The notes beneath the pieces were generated by a model. The model ran no database searches and was not told the DNA's origin. It worked only from the letters and a program-made list of their open reading frames with translations. Of a stretch of 64,000 bases of DNA, positions 16,509-25,185 are shown piece by piece. This stretch comes from Candidatus Uhrbacteria bacterium (GTDB lineage Bacteria; Patescibacteriota; Patescibacteriia; UBA9934), in contig JAUYIW010000067.1 in NCBI GenBank assembly GCA_030688135.1, positions 29,833 through 93,832 of the forward strand, given 5' to 3'. The translations under genes were made by a program, and so were the position numbers. How positions within the stretch are numbered: the stretch's first letter is position 1; every line of letters begins with the position of its first letter.

Positions 16509-16925
16509 GATCTCTCAGTCGCTTTGCTCCTTCGAGATGGTAAAGTGCGAAAAAATTGCTTTGTCGTAAACCGCGAGCTCCTAGTAATGCGTATTTTGTC
16601 TTTGCGAGGAATCTACTTATCGTGACGAAGCAAACTCTTCGGTTAGAGTGCAGAAAGATTGCTTCGGACCGAACTGCATAGTCCTCGCAATGACGAAAAA
16701 GATCTCTCAGTCGCTTCGCTCCTTCGAGATGGTAAAGTGCGAAAAAATTGCTTTGTCGTAAACCGCGAGCTCCTAGTAATGCGTATTTTGTCTTTGCGAG
16801 GAACCTGCTTATCGTGACGAAGCAAACTCTTTGGTTAGAGTTCAGAAAGATTGCTTCGGACCGAACTGCATAGTCCTCGCAATGACGAAAAAGATCTCTC
16901 AGTCACTTTGCTCCTTCGAGATGGT
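16509..16925 (+). repeat. 192-bp tandem repeat, about 2.2 units
   Basis: GATCTCTCAGTCGCTT starts at 16509, 16701 and 16893. The first two units are nearly identical, with substitutions such as GGAATCTACTTATCG versus GGAACCTGCTTATCG. The third is cut off after GGTGAGAG. Confidence 0.9.
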
Positions 16926-16972
16926 GAGAGAGAGTCGAGGGCATTCAACTCGGTCGGGATAACAATTTAAAA

Positions 16973-16997
16973 ACCGATCACTCGATCGGTATATTTT
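16973..16997 (+). terminator. Terminator-like hairpin
   Basis: ACCGAT, CACTCG loop, ATCGGT, then ATATTTTTG. No gene lies directly upstream. relA/spoT ends about 1 kb before it. Confidence 0.45.
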
Positions 16998-17029
16998 TGT
17001 AATATTTAGACTCTCAACTTCATTTAACA

Positions 17030-17125
17030 AACCTCTTCAGCATCCAGATAGATCCTTCGTCGGCTCTACCTCCTCAGGATGTCCGGCAATGCCCTCCACC
17101 TCAGCGTCGGAATAACCCCTTCGTA
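17030..17125. repeat. REP-like repeat (related to 930-1035)
   Basis: GATCCTTCGTCGGCTCTACC, CAGGATGTCC, CACCTCAGCGTCGGAATAAC, CCCTTCG: the same words in the same order as the block near the left end. Confidence 0.6.
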
Positions 17126-17185
17126 CATCGCATAACCTCTGTGTTACCTGCTTAACGATTCCTACTTACCCTAAACTACCCTCTC

Positions 17186-18043
17186 CTAATCTGTTAATCG
17201 ATTCAATAACTCCTTAAGCTCTTCCTTTGAATAAAAATGAATCGTAATTTTACCGCTTCCGGCTTTCAAATCAACCGTAACCTTAGTACCAAGCGACTCA
17301 CGCAAGTCAGCTTCCATCGCTGCTACATTCGGGTCAACTGCCTTGGCAACTTTTGTTCGCGCTCCAGCCTTAGCTTCGGCCTGACGCACAGTCATTCCAC
17401 CAGCCAGCATTTGCTTAAACAACTCATCCCTACGTAGAACATCGGACTCTGCGAGCAAAGTCCTAGCATGACTCTTTGTAATCTTTCCAGACGATAGTGC
17501 TTCAAGCATTTCATCGCTCAAATCAAGCAAGCGCACAGTATTTGCAACATGAGGCCTACTCTTCCCCACTCGCTTTGCAACATCATCTTGAGATAGTGAA
17601 AACTGGTCAATAAGTGCCTGATAGGCCTGTGCTTCTTCAATAGGATTCAAATCTTGACGCTGAATATTTTCAATCAAAGCAAGTTCGAGCTTCTGCTGAT
17701 CGTTAGCTCTGCGTATTACAACTGGAACCATTTTAAGCCCCAACATTCTTGAAGCACGAAGTCGTCGCTCGCCGGCAATAAGCTCATAAGTATCCTCGGC
17801 AATTCTAGTAACCACCAATGGTTGTAAAATTCCATGCTCTTTAATTGAGCTTAAAAGATCCTCCAAATCTGATGGAGAGAAAAATTTTCTCGGCTGATGT
17901 GGATTTTCTACAATTGAATCAACCGGCACCTCTGTCGGCTCTGCGCTCGCGGCACGACCAGCATCTGTTTCCGGTGGTGGTGCAATTTTCTGCGGTATAA
18001 GAGCTCCAAGCCCCCTACCGAGTCCTCCTGTTGGTTTTGTCAT
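17186..18043 (-). CDS. parB: Chromosome partitioning protein ParB
   Basis: The 285-residue ParB binds parS sites and forms a CTP-dependent clamp that spreads on DNA for origin segregation. Visible are the family start GGLGRGLGALIP, the N-domain with NPHQPRKFF at about 50 and the CTP-binding motif GERRLRASRMLG at about 90, and the central helix-turn-helix at about 150-185 (LSQDDVAKRVGKSRPHVANT). The C-terminal dimer domain is at about 240-285. It lies downstream of parA with a 125-bp AT-rich hairpin spacer. I did not find a full parS consensus in the window. Confidence 0.95.
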   Translation of the reverse strand: MTKPTGGLGRGLGALIPQKIAPPPETDAGRAASAEPTEVPVDSIVENPHQPRKFFSPSDLEDLLSSIKEHGILQPLVVTRIAEDTYELIAGERRLRASRMLGLKMVPVVIRRANDQQKLELALIENIQRQDLNPIEEAQAYQALIDQFSLSQDDVAKRVGKSRPHVANTVRLLDLSDEMLEALSSGKITKSHARTLLAESDVLRRDELFKQMLAGGMTVRQAEAKAGARTKVAKAVDPNVAAMEADLRESLGTKVTVDLKAGSGKITIHFYSKEELKELLNRLTD

Positions 18044-18049
18044 ATCGTG

Positions 18050-18168
18050 GGAAATTCTAAGTCCTAAATTATAAGCTCTAAAAAAATCTTAAGTTTTAAA
18101 TTCAAAAATAATTTTGGATTTTGAAATTAAAATTTATTTAGGATTTAACGTTTCTAATTTAGAGTTTA
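18050..18168. repeat. AT-rich inverted repeat between parA and parB
   Basis: TCTAAGTCCTAAATTATAAG and TTTTAAATTCAAAA on the left face TTTTGGATTTTGAAAT and ATTTATTTAGGATTTAACG on the right, forming a long AT-rich hairpin. It belongs to the 'TTTATTTAGGATTT' family. Confidence 0.5.
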
Positions 18169-18936
18169 CTAATTCAGGTCTTCTCGCATCAAAAACTCGC
18201 GTGCGAGGCGTTCGTATGATTTTGCGGCTTTTGAATTTGGATCGTAGTGTAAAATTGATTTTCCAAAACTTGGTGCTTCGGCTAATCGAATACTACGAGG
18301 AATTACAGAGCGGAAAATCTTTTCAGGAAAATATTTGTATAGCTCCTGTAGCACTTGATTCGAAAGTTTTGTACGTGGATCAAACATTGTGATTACCGCG
18401 CCCATAATACCAAGATCGGGCTTGAGTGACTGCCGTATTAAACCAATAGTATTCATAAGCTGTCCCAACCCTTCAAGCGCGTAGTACTCAGCTTGTACTG
18501 GAATCAATACGCTGTCTGCTGCAACAAGACCGTTAATGGTGAGCATACCTAGCGTTGGTGGATTATCGATTAGCACGTAATCGTAATCGTTTCTAACTTC
18601 GAGCAAAGCCTGATGTAACTTTTTCTCTCTGTTAAACTCATTTACAAGCTCTACGCTTGCGCCAGCTAAATTAGGACCAGCTGGCAATAAAAACAAACCT
18701 TCGTGCGCAGTTGGAACAATTAAATCCTTTGTGGGATGTGTGCCTGCCATTGCTTCGTAAGTCCCTAGCGTATCTGAAATATCATGCCCAAAGCCACTGG
18801 AAGCATTGCCCTGAGGGTCAAGATCAACCAAAAGAACAAACTTTCCAAAGTGCGCTAAATAAGCCGCCAAGTTCATTGCCGTGGTCGACTTCCCCACTCC
18901 GCCTTTCTGATTTACTACTGAAACAATATGAGCCAT
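18169..18936 (-). CDS. parA: Chromosome partitioning ATPase ParA (Soj)
   Basis: The 255-residue ParA/MinD-family ATPase has the deviant Walker A KGGVGKSTT at residues 11-19, Walker A' VLLVDLDPQGNAS at about 34-47, and Walker B YVLIDNPPTLG at about 120-130. It also has the family block QAEYYALEGLGQL and the C-terminal IPRSIRLAEAPSFGKSI. It pairs with ParB to segregate the origin region, which suggests, without proving, that the replication origin is not far away. Length is typical. Confidence 0.96.
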   Translation of the reverse strand: MAHIVSVVNQKGGVGKSTTAMNLAAYLAHFGKFVLLVDLDPQGNASSGFGHDISDTLGTYEAMAGTHPTKDLIVPTAHEGLFLLPAGPNLAGASVELVNEFNREKKLHQALLEVRNDYDYVLIDNPPTLGMLTINGLVAADSVLIPVQAEYYALEGLGQLMNTIGLIRQSLKPDLGIMGAVITMFDPRTKLSNQVLQELYKYFPEKIFRSVIPRSIRLAEAPSFGKSILHYDPNSKAAKSYERLAREFLMREDLN

Positions 18937-19032
18937 AATCTTGTACTAGTATAGCACGAGAAATCTTAAATTTAAAATCATAAATCCTAAATAAATATGA
19001 GTGCCGTCTCTGACTTATTCCTTTTATTCCCC

Positions 19033-19157
19033 TGAATTACGAAACTCGATGAGATTTGCGTGAACGGGCTGTCGATCCCGGTGAACCCTACTAAAACGTA
19101 GGGAGAACAGGGGCGACGGGCGCCCATGAACGCAAAGATCGCGAGTTTCGTAATTCA
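19033..19157. repeat. 125-bp long-hairpin element, copy 1
   Basis: Ends TGAATTACGAAACTCG and CGAGTTTCGTAATTCA are exact complements. Inside, ACGGGC pairs with GCCC-, GTCG with CGAC, CCCC with GGGG, and CCCTAC with GTAGGG around TAAAAC, so the whole element folds as one imperfect hairpin. It starts four bases beyond the permease stop, so it could serve as that operon's terminator. Copies 2 and 3 are at 28971 and 32226. Confidence 0.9.
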
Positions 19158-19161
19158 AGAT

Positions 19162-20394
19162 TTATTCGTATCTCAATGCCTCGATAGGGTCGAGCTTAGC
19201 AGCCCTACGTGCAGGATAGATTCCAAAAACTACACCAACAGTAGTAGCTACAAATACTCCAAGAAAAACTGCGCTAATAGGAACCGTTGGCTCCCAGCCA
19301 TCAAGATAATATCCTACTGCATAACTTGCTACAACTGAAAACACAACACCAAGCACTACCCCAATGATTCCTCCAAACATAGTCAGAAGCACAGCCTCGA
19401 GTAAAAACTGCTGTAAAATCTCCTTGTACGTGGCGCCAACAGATTTACGCAAACCAATTTCTTTTGTACGCTCCGTTACAGAAACTAACATGATATTCAT
19501 GATTCCAATTCCACCAACGACAAGCGAAATAGCAGCGATTGAAACTAAAAGCAAAGATAACACCGAACCAACAACGCCAATAATTTCAACAGCATCACTT
19601 TGAGACGAAACAAAGAAGTCATCTTTTTCAGGAACGCCTTCAGGATTGTCTAAATTGTGAGTATCACGAAGTGTGAAGCGCGCTTCATCCTTAGCGTTAT
19701 CGATGTCTCCAATAGCCCTGGCTGAAATATACGTAACATGGTCCACTCCAAAAATATCTCTTTGCGCAGTTGTGATAGGTACCGCAATCTGTGTATCGAG
19801 ATTTTGAAAAAATCTAGTACCCTGCTCTGGGAAGACCCCAATAACGCGCAGGCTCGTGCTTTTAATTTTTATGCGCTCACCAATAGGGTCCTGGTCACCA
19901 AATAAATCCACAGCAATCTCGCTACCAAGAACTGCTACCCGCGCATAAGAACCAACGTCAGATTCATCTAAAAATCTACCATTTAGAACTTCCGAAGGGA
20001 AAACATCAATGTATCCCTCTGTTGTTCCTATTACTTGTGTAAAAGTGCTTTCCTGCTCACGGCTTACTGTTGAAGTTGACTGCAAGATTGGAGTTATAGA
20101 AGAGAACACAGCTACTTTTTCCAGTGCATCAACGTCGTCTATATCGAGTGACCGCTCGATGAATGGATCTGGCGGACCAGCGGTTGGATCGCCAGCAGCA
20201 GGTTCAATAAAAACTAAATCAGCACCAAGATCAGCGACTTGATTCAAGATTAGTCCTTCGGCGCTACGTCCCACAGAAAACATTATAATAACAGCAGCTA
20301 TGCCAATAACAATCCCAAGAATAGTTAAAATTGACCGAGATTTATTGGTCTTAAGAGATGTTGATGAAGTTTCGAGTAAGTCAGACCATTTCAT
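19162..20394 (-). CDS. MacB/FtsX-type ABC transporter permease
   Basis: The 410-residue permease has an N-terminal membrane segment (about 21-43, SILTILGIVIGIAAVIIMF), a periplasmic-type MacB_PCD domain (about 50-270), and three C-terminal membrane segments (about 275-305, 335-360, 370-395). The cytoplasmic motif TERTKEIGLRKSVGATYKEI is typical of the MacB family. The end ARRAAKLDPIEALRYE is the family C-terminus. It forms an operon with the ATPase and fusion protein upstream. Such systems export peptides, lipoproteins or drugs by mechanotransmission. The substrate here is unknown. Confidence 0.92.
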   Translation of the reverse strand: MKWSDLLETSSTSLKTNKSRSILTILGIVIGIAAVIIMFSVGRSAEGLILNQVADLGADLVFIEPAAGDPTAGPPDPFIERSLDIDDVDALEKVAVFSSITPILQSTSTVSREQESTFTQVIGTTEGYIDVFPSEVLNGRFLDESDVGSYARVAVLGSEIAVDLFGDQDPIGERIKIKSTSLRVIGVFPEQGTRFFQNLDTQIAVPITTAQRDIFGVDHVTYISARAIGDIDNAKDEARFTLRDTHNLDNPEGVPEKDDFFVSSQSDAVEIIGVVGSVLSLLLVSIAAISLVVGGIGIMNIMLVSVTERTKEIGLRKSVGATYKEILQQFLLEAVLLTMFGGIIGVVLGVVFSVVASYAVGYYLDGWEPTVPISAVFLGVFVATTVGVVFGIYPARRAAKLDPIEALRYE

Positions 20395-20493
20395 AGGTGT
20401 GCGTCACAGAACTACAGACTATACAGAGCTACGGACTGACTGCCACAATAAGTTAGTAAGTCTATAAGCCTTGTAGGCCTGTAACCAAATTTA

Positions 20494-21210
20494 TTATTTT
20501 GCAAATTTATGTGTCCTGCGCCTGCTAACAGCTTCATCTGAAACAATATTTCCATCTCGAACTCTAACAATGCGTTTCGCAAACTCCGCAGCTTCTTGTT
20601 CATGAGTTACCATAATCACAGTATGACCTGCTTCATTCAAATTTTGAAAAATCTGTAAAATCTCAAGTCCAGATTGAGTATCTAGATTTCCAGTTGGTTC
20701 ATCTGCAAAAATAATTGATGGATTATTTACAAGTGCCCTAGCGATTGCAACACGCTGACGCTCGCCACCAGAGATTTGATTAGCAATGTGTTCTGTACGA
20801 TGTCCCAACCCAACGTTTTCCAATGCCTTCTTAGCGCGCGCTATACGCTCTGGACGCGGAACTTCGGCATAGAGCATAGGAAGCATAGTGTTTTCAAGAA
20901 CCGTAGTGTTAGAGATAAGATTAAAAAACTGAAATACAAATCCTACTTCGTCTCTTCGAAGATATGCTAATTCGTTGTCGCCTAATTCCGACACATCCTT
21001 ACCTTTAAACCTATAGCTACCAGATGTCAGGCGATCTAGAAACCCAAGTATATGCATAATTGTTGACTTACCTGATCCCGAAGGTCCCATAAGCGCAACA
21101 AATTCACCTTCCTCTATATCAAGAGTGACACCGTGAAGAACCGGCGTCACTACTTCTCCATTAACATATTTTTTGGTCACGTCCTTTAATTCAATCAACG
21201 TGTTTGCCAT
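20494..21210 (-). CDS. MacB/LolD-type ABC transporter ATPase
   Basis: The 238-residue ATPase starts MANTLIELKDVTKKY. I chose the ATG at 21210 over a TTG four codons earlier. It has Walker A GPSGSGKST, the family-specific DRLTSGSYRFKGKDVS, Q-loop FVFQFFNL, signature ISGGERQRVAIARAL, Walker B IIFADEPTGNLD and the switch histidine in VTHEQE. It is the energy unit for the neighbouring permease, which begins 99 bp downstream. Confidence 0.95.
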   Translation of the reverse strand: MANTLIELKDVTKKYVNGEVVTPVLHGVTLDIEEGEFVALMGPSGSGKSTIMHILGFLDRLTSGSYRFKGKDVSELGDNELAYLRRDEVGFVFQFFNLISNTTVLENTMLPMLYAEVPRPERIARAKKALENVGLGHRTEHIANQISGGERQRVAIARALVNNPSIIFADEPTGNLDTQSGLEILQIFQNLNEAGHTVIMVTHEQEAAEFAKRIVRVRDGNIVSDEAVSRRRTHKFAK

Positions 21211-21244
21211 ACTAATAAACAATTACCAAAAGTGATTCCCGGTA

Positions 21245-23077
21245 TTAACGAACCGTCACAATTATATCCTCCCCTTCTATAAGACCTGAAATAATTTCCA
21301 CCTTTCCTTCGTCTGCTTTAAGTCCAATGTCGACTACTACTTCATCATAATTATTTCCACGAGGAGTCCGAACATAGCGAACACCATCGCTCTCCAATAC
21401 TGACCTACGAGGAACAAACAATACGTCTGCAACTTGCTCAGTTGTAATAGTAACGTCGGCCGACATTCCAGGCTTTAGTTCAAGAGGAGGGTTATCTTCT
21501 GCAAAGAAGATTCCAACTTCATAGAACACAACACCTTCAACTTTTGTTTCAGCTGGATCGATCGTTCCTACAAATCCATCAAATGATATATATTCACCAA
21601 AAGCATCGAATGTAATTGTTGCAGGATCATTTAGCGAGACCTTTGCTATGTCAGATTCGGAAACGTCGAGCACAACCTGAAATTCATCTTCAATTGTTTG
21701 CACTGTAATGACTGACGTCGCCGGAGATGCCTGCTCGCCAATTTCGATTTCAATATTTGTTACCTTACCGTTAATTGGAGAAACAATCTCTGCCTTTGCC
21801 AAACGAGCATACGCTGCATCTAGATCGGCCTGCGACCTTCTGACATCTGCCTGATAGGCTGCTAAATCAACAGCGCGAGGATCAGCGATAAGATCGCCAA
21901 GTGTTGCTTGTGCCTTTGTAAGCGAAGCTTCTGCTTGCTCGAATGCCGCGAGCGAAGCTGCAACTTGGCTAGCTTCGGAGGCCTCAGCTTTGATTAAATC
22001 CTGTTCAGATTTTGCTAAATTGTTGCGTGCGTTATCTTCTGCGACATTGGTATCGATAATTGCATTTGCATACGATTGACGAGCGAGGAAAAATGAAGCC
22101 TCTTCATTCTGAATTTGCGTACGAGCAGAATTGATCGTAGTTTTTAGTGCCAATAAATCAGTTATTGAAAAATCAGCATCTTCTAAAATTGTCGCATCGA
22201 GAGCTTGATGAGTATAAAGAAGTGCAAGCGCCGAATCTTCAAGAGCTGTTTCAAGAAATTCAGCCGCTGCGTTAACATCAGTATCATCGGAATCTGCGCT
22301 TAACACAAAAACCGCATCCTCTGCAATGTCCCGACTAGCGCGAGCAAAGCCAAAATATCTGTTCGCGTGATATAAAGTAGAAGGATCAGCTGACGCAAGC
22401 ATATCGAAAAAATCAATATTCAAGAGTCCATTTTCGATTCCTAAAACTTGATCAGCTTCGGAAAGTCCTGCGCGTATCTCTATCGTTGCCGACTTCATTG
22501 CGTTTACATAATCTTCCTTAGTGTCAGATAAATCTTGAATGTTTGAAGCAAGCACGTTAGCTAAGTCATCTTCTTTAGTATCAAGTGCAATTTCTGCAAT
22601 TCGCACTGTTGCTGCCTCTGTTGCTTGAATGTGAGTGTAATCTGATTCTGCGGCAGAGAGCGCAACTTCTGCAATAGTGATGTCTGCCATTTTTACAGCA
22701 ATAGCTTCTGAACCTGCTCCGGCTAATTCGAGATTTAGATTAGCATGAGCAATATCTAGCGCCTGCTCTGCCTGCCTAGCCTGAGCTCCGAGTTCATCAG
22801 CCTCCAAAACTGCCAAGTAATCTCCTATCGCAACCTCATCGCCGACATCTACAAAGATCTCTTCTACATTACCGGAAATTTGAAAAGATAGTTCAACTTT
22901 ATCAAGCGATTCCAATTCTCCAGTTGCCTCAACTGTTTGTATTAGATTTCCACGAGTAACTTTATCTAGTACAAACTCTTGACCGCTCCCCTGTCTAGTT
23001 AGAACAAAAATTGCAATCACAACAATTATAACAATCACGCCAGTAACCGATAGCCATAGCTTTTTAGGTAATTTCAT
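21245..23077 (-). CDS. Long membrane-fusion (HlyD/MacA-like) protein of the ABC export operon
   Basis: The 610-residue protein has an N-terminal anchor (about 8-27, WLSVTGVIVIIVVIAIFVLT), a biotinyl-lipoyl half (VDVGDEVAIGDYLAVLEADE at about 75-95), a very long alanine-rich alpha-helical hairpin at about 95-430, the second lipoyl half (VSPINGKVTNIEIEIGEQ) and the C-terminal beta-barrel domain (about 460-610, LKPGMSADVTI). MacA-type proteins are usually about 370-420 residues, so the helical hairpin is extended by roughly 200. The three genes read MFP-ATPase-permease in one operon. Confidence 0.9.
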   Translation of the reverse strand: MKLPKKLWLSVTGVIVIIVVIAIFVLTRQGSGQEFVLDKVTRGNLIQTVEATGELESLDKVELSFQISGNVEEIFVDVGDEVAIGDYLAVLEADELGAQARQAEQALDIAHANLNLELAGAGSEAIAVKMADITIAEVALSAAESDYTHIQATEAATVRIAEIALDTKEDDLANVLASNIQDLSDTKEDYVNAMKSATIEIRAGLSEADQVLGIENGLLNIDFFDMLASADPSTLYHANRYFGFARASRDIAEDAVFVLSADSDDTDVNAAAEFLETALEDSALALLYTHQALDATILEDADFSITDLLALKTTINSARTQIQNEEASFFLARQSYANAIIDTNVAEDNARNNLAKSEQDLIKAEASEASQVAASLAAFEQAEASLTKAQATLGDLIADPRAVDLAAYQADVRRSQADLDAAYARLAKAEIVSPINGKVTNIEIEIGEQASPATSVITVQTIEDEFQVVLDVSESDIAKVSLNDPATITFDAFGEYISFDGFVGTIDPAETKVEGVVFYEVGIFFAEDNPPLELKPGMSADVTITTEQVADVLFVPRRSVLESDGVRYVRTPRGNNYDEVVVDIGLKADEGKVEIISGLIEGEDIIVTVR

Positions 23078-23160
23078 AACGCAGGCACAGTATCACTAAT
23101 TTGCTATATTGAAAAGAGTATATAGGTACCATAATTAGACCTTGGACACTCTTCGAATAC

Positions 23161-23212
23161 AAAAAAACGTCTCAAAAAGAGATGTTTTTTTTGGTTGCGG
23201 GGATCGAATTTT
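23161..23212 (-). repeat. Duplicate of the 3' end and terminator of the initiator tRNA gene
   Basis: AAAAACGTCTC-AAAA-GAGATGTTTTT, then TGGTTGCGGGGATCGAATTT, repeats the terminator hairpin and the last 20 or so bases (CCA, acceptor strand, half T-arm) of the tRNA at 23377, about 180 bp away and in the same orientation. The 5' half of a tRNA is absent. Between the copies lies GC-rich DNA with a perfect palindrome, GGCCAGCTAAGCTGGCC. Confidence 0.75.
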
Positions 23213-23342
23213 CACATCGCTCACCTTAGTTCGCTCTCCATAAGGGCTTCCGCCCCTCTGGCGGCCAGCTAAGCTGGCCTGTCACCCCCATTAAGTAAGT
23301 GGGACATTCCCCCTTACCATCCCCCTGGTTCAAATCCTTCAA

Positions 23343-23372
23343 AAACAAAAAAACGTCTCTAAAAGAGATGTT
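23343..23372 (-). terminator. Terminator of the initiator tRNA
   Basis: Minus strand: ACATCTCT, loop, AGAGACGT, then TTTTTTTG, starting directly after the encoded CCA. Confidence 0.75.
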
Positions 23373-23376
23373 TTTT

Positions 23377-23453
<77 letters not shown>

Positions 23454-23497
23454 GGACGATAATACTTAAAAGCGACTATATTGTCAAGTTTATGCCT

Positions 23498-23647
23498 GAT
23501 ATCGAGACTGTTCTAATACTCTTTTTTCCATCTCGAAGGAGTCTTCGACTGAGAGATCTTTCGTGCTTCCTAAGGATTTCTCATCGGCCGGTTCAACGGG
23601 CCTTTCCGAAATAGTGAGATTTTAAGTATTAGAACTGTCTCGATATC
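23498..23647. repeat. MITE-like element, copy 1 (about 150 bp)
   Basis: The terminal inverted repeats are 23 bp with one mismatch (GATATCGAGAC, then GTTCTAATACT). The interior carries CATCTCGAAGGAG, CTGAGAGATCTTTCGTGC and TTTCTCATCGGCCG. Copy 2 at 24999-25134 has the same interior in the opposite orientation. Confidence 0.85.
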
Positions 23648-23693
23648 TATTGACTAAAAATCATTTTTTTGGTATAGTTCCCCCACAATTTAA

Positions 23694-23780
23694 GTCGCGG
23701 TGGCGGAACTGGCAGACGCGCAGGACTCAAAATCCTGTGGTGGCAACACCGTGAGGGTTCGATTCCCTCCCGCGGCACCA
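23694..23780 (+). tRNA. tRNA-Leu (CAA anticodon)
   Basis: An 87-nt tRNA with a long variable arm (TGGTGGCAACACCG), as required for leucine. Anticodon loop CTCAAAA reads UUG. The acceptor stem GTCGCGG/CCGCGGC has one G-T wobble. CCA is encoded. Confidence 0.95.
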
Positions 23781-23807
23781 TAATTACAAACCGAAGTTTC
23801 TAAATTA

Positions 23808-23918
23808 ATGATTGAAGCCAGGGCTATGCAGTTTGAGACTAGTTTAAATAATGAGCCAGAACGTTCTAAATTGGATGAAGTTTTGATGCGCTGCGAGCAC
23901 CGCAAAAAGACGTACTAA
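23808..23918 (+). CDS. Possible 36-residue ORF between two tRNA genes
   Basis: The frame starts MIEARAMQFETSLNNEPERS and ends at TAA. There is no clear ribosome binding site. The bases after it form a hairpin, GACGTAC-TAAAT-GTACGTC (23909-23927), that overlaps the stop. It may be a gene remnant. Confidence 0.2.
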   Translation: MIEARAMQFETSLNNEPERSKLDEVLMRCEHRKKTY

Positions 23919-23976
23919 ATGTACGTCGTTGAGGAGCGGAGCAGTAAATCAAAAATTCGCCGATTTAGGACGTTAT

Positions 23977-24053
23977 GGCTGGGTAGCTCAGTCGGTTAGA
24001 GCGAAGGACTCATAAGCCTTAGGTCGTGGGTTCGATTCCCACCCCAGCCACCA
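23977..24053 (+). tRNA. tRNA-Met (CAT anticodon), elongator type
   Basis: A 77-nt cloverleaf: GGCTGGG/CCCAGCC acceptor, GCTCAGTCGGTTAGAGC D-arm, CTCATAA anticodon loop, GTGGGTTCGATTCCCAC T-arm, CCA encoded. The anticodon stem lacks the initiator GGG/CCC run. A tRNA-Ile with a modified CAT anticodon cannot be ruled out by sequence alone. Confidence 0.92.
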
Positions 24054-24086
24054 AAATGACCACTTCGAAAGAAGCGGTCATTTTGT
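24054..24086 (+). terminator. Terminator after tRNA-Met
   Basis: AAATGACCACTTC, GAAA loop, GAAGCGGTCATTTT, then GTT: a long stem with one mismatch. Confidence 0.75.
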
Positions 24087-24183
24087 TACAAGCAAGCCAA
24101 CTGCTTGGCTTGCGAAGTAATCAAGCACACAACCTAAAGGAGATGTGGAGGAAAGTATTTCCCTCACTTTTCCTAAAAAATAA

Positions 24184-24741
24184 CTATAAAACCAGCCGGC
24201 TACGACTCTTCCCACTCGCCTCCCATTCCGCCTTGAATCTTACCTTTTCTTCTATAGGGATTTTGTTGTTGTATAGATTTAGCACAGTAACTCCATCCGG
24301 AATATTCTCAATCTTTGGGATTTGGTTTTTGGATAGATTTAGCCTTGTGACTCCTTCTATGCGTTTAAAGAATGGTGGTATCAACTCTATTCCTTCGCCA
24401 TAAAGATCTAGCTCGGCATTAAGCGAAATAATCTCGCCGTATTCGGTGAACTCAAAAAGCTCTTCTACCATTTCTTTGTTTAGGCCAATATCTTCAAAAT
24501 ATGCAGTAACCTCTACGCGCGTTAGTTTTTCTTTTATATTTTCCGCTTCTACAGCGCGTATTGCTTCCATTTCTTCCTCTGTAAACCGATGTTCCGGAAT
24601 CGGCTCTTCCGCCTTTTTGGCAGTTTTACCGGACAAACGCCTCATTTCCGCTTCAGGTCCCAAAACACTACCAATAAAAGCAGCATCGTCAGGGTTTAGC
24701 TTCCTAGGTTCCTTAAATGGGTTTTCTAATGATTGTGGCAT
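24184..24741 (-). CDS. Leucine-rich-repeat protein of unknown function
   Basis: The 185-residue protein starts at the ATG at 24741 (MPQSLENPFKEP) or three codons earlier. The N-terminal 90 residues are acidic and helical (RFTEEEMEAIRAVEAENI). The C-terminal part has at least two leucine-rich repeats, TRLNLSKNQIPKIENIP and TVLNLYNNKIP, at about 138-170, which normally make a protein-binding surface. No signal peptide or membrane segment, so probably cytosolic. Partner unknown. Confidence 0.8.
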   Translation of the reverse strand: MPQSLENPFKEPRKLNPDDAAFIGSVLGPEAEMRRLSGKTAKKAEEPIPEHRFTEEEMEAIRAVEAENIKEKLTRVEVTAYFEDIGLNKEMVEELFEFTEYGEIISLNAELDLYGEGIELIPPFFKRIEGVTRLNLSKNQIPKIENIPDGVTVLNLYNNKIPIEEKVRFKAEWEASGKSRSRLVL

Positions 24742-24750
24742 ATACACCAT

Positions 24751-25185
24751 CTTACCTTATTTTAATACTATTTGTCATTACTACTTACATTGCAATCGTA
24801 AAGTAAAAATACTTTGTACTATGGCCTAAAAGCAATATGATCATATTAAACAAGATAATTGCAATACTACGCAGAATAGTCTATTAAATGCTCCTTATTG
24901 GCGATATCACCTATGTGCGTATACCTAGGTTATATTTTAGATCCATTAATAAACCACCCTTTAGCCTACCGCGAATTAGTGTGGTTTCCATTGCGCGAGA
25001 CCGTTCTAATACTTAAAATCTCACCATTTCGAGGAGGTCTATTATATCGGCCGACGAGAAATCTTTAGAAGGCACGAAAGATCTCTCAGTCGAAGACTCT
25101 TTCGAGATGGGAAAAAGGAGTATTAGAACGGTCGGACTAGGGCGCCTTTGTTTTTCGATACTTTAGTGCTATACTATTATCAATT
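24751..25185. other. 435-bp spacer with a MITE-like element
   Basis: The first 250 bases are AT-rich without a gene. The element at 24999-25134 follows. CTTTAGTGCTATACTATT just before 25186 could hold a -10 box (TATACT) for the membrane protein gene. Confidence 0.5.
24999..25134. repeat. MITE-like element, copy 2 (136 bp)
   Basis: GACCGTTCTAATACT (24999-25013) and its exact complement (25120-25134) bound an interior that is the reverse complement of copy 1 (TAAAATCTCACCATTTCG; GGCCGACGAGAAATC; GCACGAAAGATCTCTCAG). No coding capacity. Confidence 0.85.

Larger units (their letters stand above)
15980..17185. repeat. 1.2-kb repeat field between relA/spoT and parB
   Basis: No gene is convincing here. 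The interval is a mosaic of REP-like words (CATCTCGAGGAGC, GAGAGATCTTTCG, AATGACGAAAAAGATC) arranged as a dispersed repeat (16192-16453), a 48-bp tandem repeat, a 192-bp tandem repeat, a terminator-like hairpin and a REP copy at 17030-17125. Reading frames in it translate repeat DNA. Confidence 0.8.

Noticed and set aside
23213..23342. tmRNA or SRP RNA in the GC-rich DNA next to the initiator tRNA
   Set aside because: The 3' end looks tRNA-like only because it is a duplicated tRNA fragment. No matching 5' acceptor strand, tag frame or GGAAG SRP loop was found.
23690..23905. Minus-strand frame across tRNA-Leu
   Set aside because: It is the antisense of the tRNA gene, a common false ORF.
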